Below are positions 13,484 to 25,600 of a DNA stretch of 64,000 nucleotides, piece after piece. The translations under genes and the position numbers were made by a program. Origin of the DNA: Chelonoidis abingdonii (lineage: Eukaryota; Chordata; Testudines; Testudinidae); the NCBI RefSeq assembly GCF_003597395.2, contig NC_133782.1, forward strand, positions 3,661,026-3,725,025. The letters run 5' to 3'. How positions within the stretch are numbered: position 1 is the first letter of the stretch; each line of letters opens with the position of its first letter. Below the pieces are notes generated by a model, which searched no databases, was not told the DNA's origin, and worked only from the letters and a program-made list of their open reading frames with translations.

Positions 13484-14114
13484 GAATACGCTGCAGTGTG
13501 AGAAGGGAGAACCAAACTCTGCCTTCTCCCTTCACGCTCTTTCTCTGCCCTGCTCTTCCTCCACTTTCACCCTCCCATTGCCTCCATCCTCGCACTTCCC
13601 CCCTTTCCTCCCTCCCCGCCTTGGGCTTTTGTTCCATTGATGGAAAACAGGCCTTGTCAGCCTGTGACAAACGGCACGTCGCGCGGGGCATCCATTCATC
13701 CGTTTCCCCTCTCAAACAAAGCTCTCCTCATCGCCATACCAGGGAGGGAGTTGGTACCACTTGGCAACCAAATTCCTATTAAGTGCACTTGCTGGAAGGG
13801 TTCCTCTTAGCTCCTGAGGACTCAGAGGACTGGGCAGTGGGTAGGGGAGATGGAGACCAGGCTTTGGGGTGAGGGCCAGAGGAGTCGGGGGTTTGTCTGG
13901 CATGGATGGTTGTGAGAGAGGGGTCAGTGCTGTCGGGGGCAGGGACGCCACCTCTCCCCTTCCTTCAGTTAGCTGTTGGAATTTAACAAGGGATTCCCAG
14001 GGGCTCTCCAGGAGGTTGCAGAGAGACTCCTCCTTTCCCCTATTTCTATTCTCCCCCTCTCTCCCCTGTTTGCTCCCAGCCCCACATCTTCCTACCCTTC
14101 CAGCTAAGGTGCTT

Positions 14115-14230
14115 ACTATTATTAACGTGTATTACGGTAGCATCTGCGAGCCCCAGTCCTGGGCCAGGACCCCATTACACAAGGCACTGTACAGACACGG
14201 AACAAGACAGTCTCTGTCCCACAGAGCTTC
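14115..14230. repeat. Interspersed repeat (SINE or LINE 3' end)
   Basis: The sequence TATTATTAACGTGTATTACG, then CCCATTACACAAGGCACTGTACA, then CAGTCTCTGTCCCACAGAGCTT is an ancient amniote repeat pattern. I cannot name the family with certainty. Confidence 0.4.
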
Positions 14231-14239
14231 CATTTAGGG

Positions 14240-14358
14240 AGAGCAAATAGAAAGAGTGAAAAATCGGGACGGGGTAGGAGGTAATAGGCAACAATATAAG
14301 AAAAAACCCCAAATATCAGGACTGTCCCTATAAAATTGGGACATCTGGTCACCCTATT
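14240..14358 (-). repeat. Fragment of a palindromic DNA repeat ending GGTCACCCTA
   Basis: The block runs from AAAAATCGGGAC through CAGGACTGTCCCTATAAAAT to CTGGTCACCCTAT. It matches a sauropsid repeat I remember that begins TAGGGTGACCAGA in the opposite orientation. Confidence 0.45.
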
Positions 14359-14459
14359 CCCATTAGTGATGTCTCTGAGCCCCTCACAGTTGGGAATGTG
14401 TTCTCCTCGGGGCAGGGTGGGGCTGTCACCCCCAAATGGAGCAAATAAGTAAGCAAACA

Positions 14460-15655
14460 ATTTTCACACACCTAGAAGATAATGTGATAAATAGCAGTCA
14501 GTATGGATTTGTCAAGAACAAATCGTGTCAAAACAACCTGACAGCTTTCTTTGACAGGGTAACTAGCTTTGTGGATGGGGGAAAGTGGTAGACGTGGTAT
14601 ATCTTGACTTTAGTAAGGTTTTTGGTACTATCTCACATGACTATCTCATAAACAAAACTAGGGAAATACAACCTAGATGGAGCTACTATAAGGTGGGTGC
14701 AAAACTGGTTGGAAAATCATTCCCAGAGAGCAGTTATCAGTGGTTCACACTCATGCTGGAAGGGCATAATGAGAGGGGTCCCACACAGATCGGTTCTGGG
14801 TCTGGTTCCGTTCAATATCTTCATCAGTGATTTAGATAATGGCATAGAGAGTACAATTATAAAGTTTGCGGATGATACCAAGCTGGGTGGAGTTGCATGT
14901 GCTTTGGAGAATAGGATTAAAATTCAAAATGATCTGGACAAACTGGAGAAATGGTCTGAAGTAAATAGGATGAAATTCAATAAGGACAAATGCAAATAAC
15001 TCCACTTAGGAGGGAACAATCAGCTGCACACATACAAAATGGGAAATGACTGCCTAGCAAGCAGTACTGCGGAAAGGGATCTGAGGGTCATAGTGGATCA
15101 CAAGCTAAATATGAGTCAACAGTGTAACACTGTTGCAAAAAAAAACAGATATCATTCTGGGCTATATTAGCAGGAGTGTTGTAAGCAAGACACAAGAAGT
15201 AATTCTTCCGCTCTGCTCTGTGCTGATCAGGCCTCAGCTGGAGTATTGTGTCCAGTTCTGGGAGCCGCATTTCAGGAAAGATGTGGACAAACTGGAGAGA
15301 ATCCAGAGAAGAGCAACAAAAAGGGTGAAAGGTCTAGAACACATGACCTAAGAAGAGAGATTGAAAAAACTGGGTTTGTTTAGTCTGGAGAAGAGAAGAC
15401 TGAGAGGGGACATGACAAGTTTTCAAGTACATAAAAGGTTGTTACAAGGAGGAGGGAGAAAAATTGTTCTTAACCTCTGGGGACAGGACAAGAAGCAATG
15501 GGCTTAAGCTGCAGCAAGTGGGGTTTAGGTTGAAGATTAGGAAAAACTTCCTTACTGTGGGAGTGGTTAAGCACTGCAATAAATTACCTGTGGAGGTTGT
15601 GGAACCTCCATCACTGTAGATTTCTAAGAGCAGGTTGGACAAACACCTGTCAGGG
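14460..15655 (+). mobile_element. CR1-type LINE fragment, broken reverse transcriptase
   Basis: Translated pieces in several frames give VDVVYLDFSKVF, then FNIFISDLDNG with FADDTKLGG, then PQLEYCVQFWEP and LERIQRRATK, the order of a CR1 reverse-transcriptase C-terminal part. Stops and frame changes separate the pieces, so it is dead. The typical CR1 tail repeat is missing. Confidence 0.85.
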
Positions 15656-15659
15656 ATAG

Positions 15660-15780
15660 AGCAGGGACTAGTACCCCTGTCATAGACTAGTGCTCTAACC
15701 ACTGGGAAGCCCATCCTCTCATCCCCACTGCTTCCTGCTCTGCCCGCCCGTTCTTCCTCTGCCTTTCGCTGGCCTCCCTG
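15660..15780 (-). repeat. tRNA-derived SINE fragment
   Basis: On the - strand CCAGTGGTTAGAGCACTAG is a tRNA-type A box as found in tRNA-derived SINEs. The rest merges into GC-rich DNA at the edge of the CpG island. Confidence 0.4.
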
Positions 15781-15869
15781 GCGAGCATCCGGGGGAGGCT
15801 TGATGCACACCAAGGCGGGCTCCTGGCTCCACGCCCTCCCCTGGGTGGGGAAGCGATTGGCGAAGGCAA

Positions 15870-16605
15870 TGGGCGAGCAGCAGCCGAAGTGAGGGGGGAG
15901 GCCGGGAGCCCAGGAGGGAGGGGAGGAAACTCGCCCAGCCCACCTTAAGCCCGCAGCGTGGGGCTGATTCAGGCAGGCAGGGGTGACCCTAGACAAACAA
16001 GTCTGTGCGGAGCCAGGCAGGGCCCCGGCGCACCAGCCCCGCAAGCTGCCTTGCACCGGGGGGCGGGCGGTGTTCGCTGCACTGGCGCGCGGTGGAAGCC
16101 GCGTCTCACCCAGTCCTGCCTGCTAGGCAACGGGGGAGGCGGGTGTCTGCTCAGCGCCAGCCCGGCAGCGGGGACTGGGGGACGGAGCGGCCGCAGGAGC
16201 CGGGCGGCAGGGTCCGCGCGCTGCCGCTCCCGGGACGCACAGGGCGCGCGGCTGCGCTGGCAAAGGCGCCCCGGGGCGGAGCGCTCCCCCTGCGGCTCGC
16301 AGCCCAGGTGCGCCCCGGGCTCCTGCCCGCTCCCCCCGCCGAGCGGCGTTGCAGCGGCTGGCATGTGACTGAAGAAGGCGGGTGGTTCGCAGGGGTCACC
16401 GCGCCGGGGATTTGGATCCCGCCTGGCCACAACCCGCCGGCTGCCCAGGTGGGTGGCGGCTCCCCGGGCAGGATCGGCCCTCGGGGAAGTCCGATTCCTC
16501 TTCCTCTTTTCGGGCTGGGGCGTCAGCGCAATTTCCTCCTGCCGCTGCCCGGCCCCGGCCCCTGCTCTTCACGCGACTCTTCTCCTGTCTGTCCCTGCCA
16601 GGGGC
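15870..16605 (+). promoter_or_regulatory. CpG island, presumed SIRPA promoter and 5' UTR
   Basis: Base composition changes sharply here to very GC-rich sequence with many CpG dinucleotides, unlike the rest of the window, and the island ends at the signal peptide exon. GC-box-like GGGCGG strings occur (for example around 16060). Possible donors of a non-coding exon are GTGCGC after 16307 and GTGGGT at 16449. No TATA box is evident. Long open frames on both strands here result from few AT-rich stop codons and are not called as genes. Confidence 0.75.
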
Positions 16606-16610
16606 CAGCG

Positions 16611-16680
16611 ATGGAGCCTGTCGCCAGCCGTCCCTGCTGGCTGCCCTGCCTGCTGCTCCTCGCCCTGCACGGCTGGCCCG
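16611..16680 (+). CDS. SIRPA: SIRPA coding exon 1 (signal peptide)
   Basis: This exon encodes 23 full codons plus one base, followed by a GTAAGT donor at 16681. The peptide has a Leu-rich core and ends WPG(AGA), typical of a signal peptide, with cleavage probably just before Q28. A pyrimidine-rich tract ending in CAG at 16601 lies ten bases before the ATG, so the exon may begin at 16602 and be preceded by a separate non-coding exon inside the CpG island. That upstream splice is inferred. Confidence 0.85.
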
Positions 16681-19600
16681 GTAAGTGCTGCTGGCAGATC
16701 TGGATACCCCGGCAGAATGATCGTTAGGTAGCGTCTTGATCCTGCCCCCCACCCCCCATCTCTTCCTTTTCCTGGTGTCTGGGTCCCCTACAGAAACCTT
16801 TTCCAGCCAGGAGTGTCTGGTGCACAATATAAATGCTATTGACCTTTAACTACGGCAGCACTGCTGCAGGGGAGGGGGTCACAGATGGGAATTAAAGGGG
16901 CAGGGGAGGTTGTAACTGGGCTGCTATGGATGGTGGTAACCGGGCTCTGGCCCCTCTGGTTCAGCCTGGGTTATGGAAAGCCAGGATTCCACTATCAGAG
17001 GGGTAGCCGTGTTAGTCTGAATCTGTAAAAGCATGCCACAGGATTCTCTGCTGCTTTTACAGGATTCCACTATGTGGCTTGACTCAGGGCTAGGGTTTGT
17101 TTGATTTGCCCTGATCGATGGATTCTGCTACAAGGTAAACACTTCTGCCTTGCCCTGGTGAAAAGGGAGCAGGAGGGGCTGAATTCAGCAGCTCTGAACT
17201 TGCAAATCGCTCCTAGGGCTGATGCGAGCTTGTCAGCAGATGGGGGTACATGATGAATTTGTCAAAACTGCACAAATCAGCCATTCAGGCAATGTGCGGA
17301 ATTGGTGTAATTTACACACCAAGGGTCAGCATGATAGAAGAGCAACTAAGGGCATGTATGCATAGGAAATTGTTCCTGATTAACACACTGTGTGGATGCT
17401 CTTAGTCCAGAATAAGAGCATCCACATAGGAAGTTAATCAGGAATAGCTGATCTGCTTTAAATTCACACACTATTTTATTCCAGATTAATTTTCATGAGC
17501 CTGTGTAGGAGGCTGTAAAATGGGCAGTTGTAAAATAGCTGTTTTCTTACCCACTGCTGATAGTTGCTTTTCTTGTTCCTTAACCTCCTTCATGCACGGC
17601 ATGGTGTGCAAAGCTCACTTGCTTTGCACAATCACTGAACATCAAATCAGTGTAACTTGCACCACTGTGCATCAGTTTTCTGGCCAAACTACGCCCAACA
17701 TAAAGTTTGCATCACAAGGGAAGTTGCACACGCTGACGCCAGGCTCCGTTCAACCCTGTCTAGGTTATGGCTACACGCCAGACCATACAGCAGCACAGCT
17801 GTGCTGCTGTAAGGTCTCCTGTGTAGCCGCTGTACGCCGGCGGGAGAGAGCTCTCCCACTAGCACAATTAAACCACCTCTACCGAGGGGCAGTAGCTCTG
17901 GTGGTGGGAGCAGCTCTTCAGCTGACACAGCACTGTCCATATCGGCGCTTTTGGCGGTGAAATTTACGTCGGTCAGGAGTGTGTTTTTTTCCACACCACT
18001 GAACACCAAAAGTTTTAGTGTAGACAGAGCCTAATCTAGGCATTTACACAGTGTTTGCCCCATGATATCTGAGCTCACATTCCTGCCTCTGCCAGTTTTG
18101 TTTAATGCTTGCAAAAGGCTCTGAGATCTATGATGAAAAGTGTGACTGGGGTGCATCTAAAGTATTTATTTTTCCTGCCATTTGCATTTCCCTCTTTTCA
18201 CTCCCTTCCCTCCATCAGTACCAGTAAACCTCCCTCTTCGACCAGGAAATGAGCCCTGAGGCAGCTGCTTTCAATGGTGCTTCGCTGGCAGCTGAAATGC
18301 TGTCAGTAATTTTATTTCTATCTCATGATTAAGCAATTGGTTAACCTGCCTTCTCTAATTCATGTAAGGCCACGTATGCAAGTCAAGGCCTGCATTTCAT
18401 TGGAAGCCCTCAGAGGAAAGATGGTGGAGTAGCCAGTTCCTGCTAATGTCCAACCACCTCGAAAGCCAGTCCATGAGCCAGAAAATGCCATTGAGCAGAG
18501 ACGAAAAAAAAAAAAGGAGAGAGCGAGCGAGCACCTCTCTAGGCTGTCAGTTACCAAGAGGGGTTTTGCGTACGAATAATAAGGGCAAAATTTTCAGGTG
18601 AAAATGTATGTAGGGTTCTTTCCATGCTGACTCTGACCACTGCTGTCTAAGACTGACGGGTTCCAAGGAGAGTTGCCACAAAGAGGTTTCTGAGGGGGTG
18701 GGGAAAAGGCACAACAACTCAGCATATTTTTTTCTTGCAAAAAAGCGGCACTGGCTGATCACTGGTAAAGCTGACTTTGAACTAGAGATTTGCCAAATCA
18801 AAGCCGTGACTCCCCACCACCACCACCTCCCGGACACCGATTTTCCTAGTTCAGCTCTAGGTCCCATTTCTCTAAGTTCTCCCTGTGTAGGAGAGTCAGA
18901 TAAATGTTTCTGTGGTTCTGTCAGTGCTGGGGAGACAGCGGGTCACAAGTAAGAGTTGTTGAAGCAGATGATATGTCCCTTGTGAACTACATACACTTTC
19001 GGCTGATGTCACCCACATGAAATACACCCTTCCTGTAACCCAACAGAGGCTGTCTGCGGCTCCATATAGCGCTGTGTAAATATATCTGTGGCTTTCTTTT
19101 CCTTTTTCCAAGTTGCAAATTCCATCCTCATTTATAGCAAGCACCTGTTTATTTTCTTAACTCGGTATCCCCATTGCGGGGGAATTTTAAGCATTGTACC
19201 TAGTGAATTATTTCTGGGCTCCTTCTCCAGCTGAAGTTGTCTCATTCCAAGAAATGACAGTGGCACTGCCTGCAAATATTCAAACCAGCTGCATATTTCT
19301 TTACTAATGTGAGGTCCTTTCTCTTAATAACGCTCACAATGCTCCTTCCAGTTTTCTTTAAATTGCTTTTGAAGAAAAGCTATTTTTGTTGGCAAGAATT
19401 TAGGCAAGCGCTGCAGCTCGCCTGCAATTAAACCGTAGCCCATTCCAACGCACTTAGCAGCAAGTTACTTGAAAACGGGGAGAAAGAAAAAATTAATCAT
19501 GCACCAAACCAGAAAGTTTAAACTACAAATAACAGAAAACTTACTGCTCGCCTAAGCCAAGCAAAAACCAAGGTGAGAATAGATGGTACCGAGCACGTGC

Positions 19601-22600
19601 CATGGGACGCTGTGCATGCTGCTGCCTCCTTGCTCAGCTAGGCGCATCGTAATTCACTCTAGCCTTCGCCACTTCCCCCCATGATGAATTCTATACTGTA
19701 CAAGTTCTGGGTCTGCGGTATGAGGATTTCCACACTTACAAGGATGTTGCCTTACGTGATGAGATATAGTGTTTTTAAAAACAACATTTCGCTAACCCTG
19801 AAATTTAATATCATGGAAAAGTAGATTGCAGCAGATGAGCATTAAGGTTCCAATCCTGCAGGGATGAGCACACTCGCTTAACTCCCCTTAACTGGTCCTT
19901 AATTCTAATTTTTAAAGCATTAAGGATGCTCAGCACCTTGCAGGACTGGGTCCTAAAACACAAGTTGCCAGTTTCTTAAGAAAATGGGTTTTCTAAGAAA
20001 CTGTTCAGTGCTGTGCCTGGGAAGTGATTTGTTGCTGAATGAGTGTTCACTTGGGAGGAACAGCTTGTCTTTTGTTTGTGGAAGTTGGCTGTGGAAATTA
20101 TCTCTTTTCCATGTGTGTGATGCAGCAGAAAGAACTCATGATCTTGATCACTGTACAGTATGTGTGTCACATGATCAGCATCTGAGTCAGTAGCTGTGTT
20201 GCACAGACTATTAGAAGAAACTTTCTGAACACCTTCCCACTCAGTGCTTCGGTGCTATGTAGTAAGAGCCTTCATGAAGGGGATGGGTGAATTCTTGCCT
20301 GATTTTAAATGCATTGAAATACCGGTGGATTCGGAAGCTCACCTGTAACAGAGCTTATGTTTTGCTTTGAGGAGATAATGGGGAGGAGGTTAATTGTGGG
20401 GAAAATAAGTAGAGGAAGAGAAAATATCCAGTCACTGAAGTGTGACAGGGAATGGAGTTTCAGCCTAAACTTTGCATTTTCCTGCTTGTATGCTGAGGTA
20501 TGCATGTCTCTTCAGGGGTTTTCAGCGCAGCTTCCTCTTTTTTCATAGTGATGAGGGGAACGGACTCGCACCACTAGTGGGTCTTGGCATTTCAAGCCAT
20601 TTCTGAACTAAGACTGGGCCAAATGCATCCCTGGAGTTACTCTGCTGACATCGCTAGAATTATACCAGGAATTAATTAGCCCACTATGTCAATAGGCATG
20701 CTGAGAGGTAGGCTCGTTTTGTATGGCAGCTCCAGTGATAGTTGTGTACTTGTAAGATGTGTGATGTAAATACCCCTAGTTGAAGCTAGGAAATGCTAGC
20801 ATGGCAGATCATGGCAGAAGCTTGCATGCTGTGCCTATCCTGCAAATGCTTCTGAGCCATTACAGTAAATCTTAATATCAGGAGTCGCTTATGTCTGATC
20901 TACGGATCAACAGGTCATCACAGGTTATGGAGAAGAGGCTGAGTTGGGAGAATGAGGGAGAAGGGCTGATACAGGTTGGGCAAAAGCGACGTTTGAAATA
21001 TATTCCCAAAGCGCGTACAGCTGGGCAACGTTGACAGAGATGACTCGGAAACCAAAGCCTCCAGATAAGCTAGTGGCAGCTTCACACCATTGCTGCTGTT
21101 GGCTATTTGTTTCATAGTTACACTGATCGTTCCTCTCCAAGTGCCAGCTCCATCTGAAACAAACAGCCACATCTAGTGCACTGACCTCACCAGCTGCAAC
21201 AACACAACTGGCTGACCTGTGGCAGAATGTGTGTCACCAGTTGGACTCAACTACAATGAACAGACTCATTAACCACAAACTCCTCTTCAGTTAGAAGCTG
21301 ACAGCCATTCAGATATGCACACGTTGCAAGAATAGGGTTGGACGAGCCAGTGCATGATACGGACGAGCTGCCTGCAGATCCTCACTTCAAAACACAGACG
21401 GGCTTGAGCTCCAAGAGCACGAAAGAAAGTCTCTAGTATTCTGTCACTTCCTATACATGCTGAGTAGCTTGAAAATGCGGGGCTGCCAGGGAGGGGAAAT
21501 GCTATCCTAACTGGAGACTATGTATAGTGGGTTTCAACAACAGTGACCAACAGTTACAGTTCATGGTCCAAGTTCCTCTCCTAGTTATACTGGTGTAAAT
21601 GCAAAGTAATTCCATTCACGTCCATGGAGTTACTCCAGATTTACATTGGTGTAACTGAGATCAGATTCCGTCCCTCTGAAAGCCTGCACTGATAATAGAA
21701 ACCGATGAATAATACACACAACTTGGCTGAACCACATCCAGACCCACTGATATCTGTTCCTGAGGCTCCTCAGACCCCCCAGGATTCCAGAGCAGACACT
21801 TCCCCCATCTTCCTCCTCTCTGGGTACAGTGATTGCCTTTCAGCGAGATCGACAGATGGCGAGAGGGAGGAGGAAGAAGAGAGCTCTCTCACGTCCATTA
21901 CACACTGTATATTCTACTAGCCTACACACTCCCTCTGCCTAGGGCTACTGATATTGACAGGTTCATTCCTACTGGAAAAGTTTATCCAGGATCTTCCTCT
22001 GGACAGAGCAGAATTTTGTTTTGCTGTCTGATAAGACCAGGGTGAGATTGTTCCAGACAGTTAATGTTGGAAACTGCCCCCTCTTTAGTAGACGTAATTT
22101 AATCAAACGTTGCTGTTGTGAGCATGATGCAGAAGGAAGATTATCTTCTCAATGAACTTTTGTTGGAGAAATAAATCACCCACAGTAGCAAGCATTCAGT
22201 TCCCCTCCATCATGTTCTCCTTAGGGCCCAATCCTCAGGAAGCTCAGATGTTACAGTGATGAGTGTCAGTATAGGAACCTAGATAGGGTTGAAGGATCTC
22301 CAAGGCAAACTGCCACTGAAAACATTGTAAGTCGTACCTGAGTGAGACTTGCTGGACTGGGCTTCTAGTGAGGATTGCAGTGGGAAATGGACAAGAATGT
22401 CCTAGAATTCTTTCACAAAGCAGTTCTAATACCAAAGATGAGGCCAATGTACTGGCAATACAATAGAAGCTCTTATTTTTCCAGCAGAAGCTGCTTTCCT
22501 GTTATCCCCAAGTGATCATGGAAGAGAACAGCTCTGCTAGCCAGTTAGGTCCATTTTCAAAGCAATCTGTGTGCAACATGCGAAGGCCGATATTTAAGAT

Positions 22601-25600
22601 TACTTCTGTGTAATAATTCTGCACTCATGGCTTCTGGGAAAAGTGTACATATCTAAACCTATCAGTCAGCCTTGCATTCATTAGGCAGCAGTATGAACCA
22701 TTCCCCCAAGCTCTCTGTCTCAGCCCGCCAGGTGGAAATCACATCCAGAATTGAGCCCAGAGTCCAGCAAATGAGTAGTCAAGACGACAGCCCTGGCACA
22801 ATTCCTTCAAGCCCAACACAGTGACTCTGGTGCCAATTCCATGGCAGAGAGCCATCCACCAATGACAACCCAGCTCCATGTCCCAAGAGCTTATGTGATG
22901 GCCACCAGCTTGGCCCACAAACAGGGGATTGAACCAGAGACCTCCAGAGCTAAAAGCCATGTTCTCTAGAGATTTATATCCTCTGTGCATAGGGCACAGA
23001 GAGGGATCTGTAACATATGCTCACCAACAGGTTACACTTAAATCTAGTGACTGTCAACAGGGGAAACCCAGCTGATGTCACCCATTATGGAGATGCATAG
23101 GGAAAGGAGATCTTATTTGACAAAGGTAAGATAAAGACCCAAATGAGGAACACAATTGCAAATTAGCTGGGAGAGATGTGGGATTTTTTTCCTTATCATC
23201 TGTTCCCTGTGTTTCAAGGCTATTGGTCAGTTGCAGTCATTTACAAAAATTAAATCCAGAGCTAACAAAACTTGTGTGCACAATAGAGCCAAGTGAATTA
23301 TTCATGGTTAACAGTTGACTTGATGAGCTTGGCCTCTTCATGCTTACCGAAATGATTGTGATTTCCTCCAACGTGGTGTTGTATGAATTTCATCTCTTTA
23401 TACTCTTTGAATTGATCGGTTTGCTGCAAGGATTCTCTAGATAAAATCTGAGCTGTTGTGTTTGGTCAGATGATCAGAAGTCACATGCTATTGGTTCTAT
23501 TTCCTGGGAGAGCGTAGGAGGGTTTGGAGAAGCTGTGGGAGCTCTAAATCTCAGGAAGCAGCAATGAGAACCAATATTGCAGAAAGCTTTTAGACCTCTT
23601 ACTTCCTGGGTCACACAGGCCTTGCTTGAGGCACCCAGAAAAATTAGATTATTAGATGTACTGGCTAGGTGCAGAGCAGAAGTTTAACTTTTCCTTCTCC
23701 TTTGCACACAAGTAGCTACGTCTGAGTGCAGCCTTAGCTATGACCAATGTGGTCAGATCCTTATCTGGGCTGCTTAGTGGGCTCTGTTACAGGAATGCTC
23801 GATCTGTATCTATTACATTCAGAGATAAGGTGTCAGTAGGCACAGCTCATCTGCGTCAGCTCTTCACAGCCTTTGTGCTACGTTCTGCTGATGGGTTTGA
23901 GGAACACTCGTTCCGTGCTGAGCCAAACAGAGTCACTTCTGGAGACAGTTCTCAAAGACGCAGCTTAAACCTGATCTCTGACCATTGGTACAAATAAGGC
24001 TCAGCCGCATTCACATGTTCAAATGTCTGTGAATGCTTGGCTGCTTCGCTGCAGGAATAGATCAGTGCTACTAATGTCAAGTATCAGAGGGGTAGCTGTT
24101 TTTGTCACTTTTTAGAGATCCAGACTAAGAGTCTTGTGGCATCTTATAGACGACAGACGTATTGGAGCATAAGCTTTCATGGGTGCATCTGATGAAGTGC
24201 GTATTCACCCACGAAAGCTCATGCTCCAATACGTTTGTTCGTTTATAAAGTGCCACAGGACTCTCTGCTGCTTGCTACTAATGGAGGCATGTCTGAGTCT
24301 AGAAAGTGAGTGTGATGCCTTGTTTCACAGTTGTGTCCAGTGGAGATTAATGTTCTCTTCTCACTGCTCACACATGCTCTAGTCTCTCTGCTCCCTGCCC
24401 TTTAAAGAACTTCTCACACACCAGGCACATGCTCCAGAGAGGGACACTGCTGTAAATGGGTATCTGAGAAACTCAGGGACAAAGTAACATTTAACATTGT
24501 ATGAGCCCAGAGTTATTAGGCTGACACCACTCATGGGTAGATGAAATGGGGACTAGACTGAGCTTGCACATTCTGAAATGCCACTGAGCTCCTACTGAAA
24601 TGAAAAAAGTCCTTTTGGACACACTTGTGTCTCAGGATCAAAATGCTGATGCTGTATCAGCCGCATTCTATTTTTGAGGAAATTTCAGTGTCCTGGTGTT
24701 CTTAGTCACACCAAAACCCAGGACTTATCTGTGAAAGGAACAACATGCAGAAAGCAACAAACTTAAAATGGATATTTTTACACAACGCACAATTAACCTG
24801 TGGAACTCACTGCCACAAGAAATAATTGATGTCAATAATTTTGCAGGTATCAAAGGACTGAGAATTTATATGGATGAAGAGAACATTAATGAGTTACATT
24901 ATAGAGGATAAAAAACTATAAGTGATTAAAAAATACCTTGTGGCAGGGCATCAACCAGCCACTAACTAACAGGGTCTAGGGAGAAACTTCGCCTATGGCA
25001 AGTCATTCCATAGTTGTCCAGTAGGGAGTGTCTTGCACCATCCTCTGAAGCATTCTGATATTGGCCACCATGATGGGAAAGTGCTTGGCATTCAGTTGGG
25101 ATTTAGGCTAACTAAGAAAATCATCTGGTCTCTACAGTAGTTGTAAGACCCCTTTGCACCACTGGGAACTCTTCACAGAGCAATACTGAGTCCAAGTCTT
25201 TAATTTTCTGGTGGGGATATAACCCGTGTGCAGCTGCTGCACTGAAAACTATTATTGGATTCAGGCAAAGAGAACAGACCTTACTGGTGAAATGCTCAGC
25301 TTTTTAAAAAACCGCATCACAGCTAACACTAAGCATTTCCTTAAGAGCTAAGTGCTTACATGTTTGGTTAAACATAGCACCATTTGTTACAGTTGCCATC
25401 TATTGACTCCCCATAATAGTATGGCATGCAGTGATTTACTCTAGCTGGGAGTGCCATTAACGTCCACAGAAGCTCTGCAACTACATTACACTTCCCTCCA
25501 TGCAGCGTTTAAAAATGTAACCGTACGCAATGGCTTGGATAGAAATCTTGTCCAGTTCAGTTCCAATAACTATATTAGCATGACGAGGATGACAAGTGTT

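Noticed and set aside
15442..16827. Long open frames on both strands over the CpG island (up to 240 codons)
   Set aside because: GC-rich DNA has few stop codons. The frames overlap on both strands, are low in complexity and have no known domain; only the 70-base signal peptide exon is supported here.
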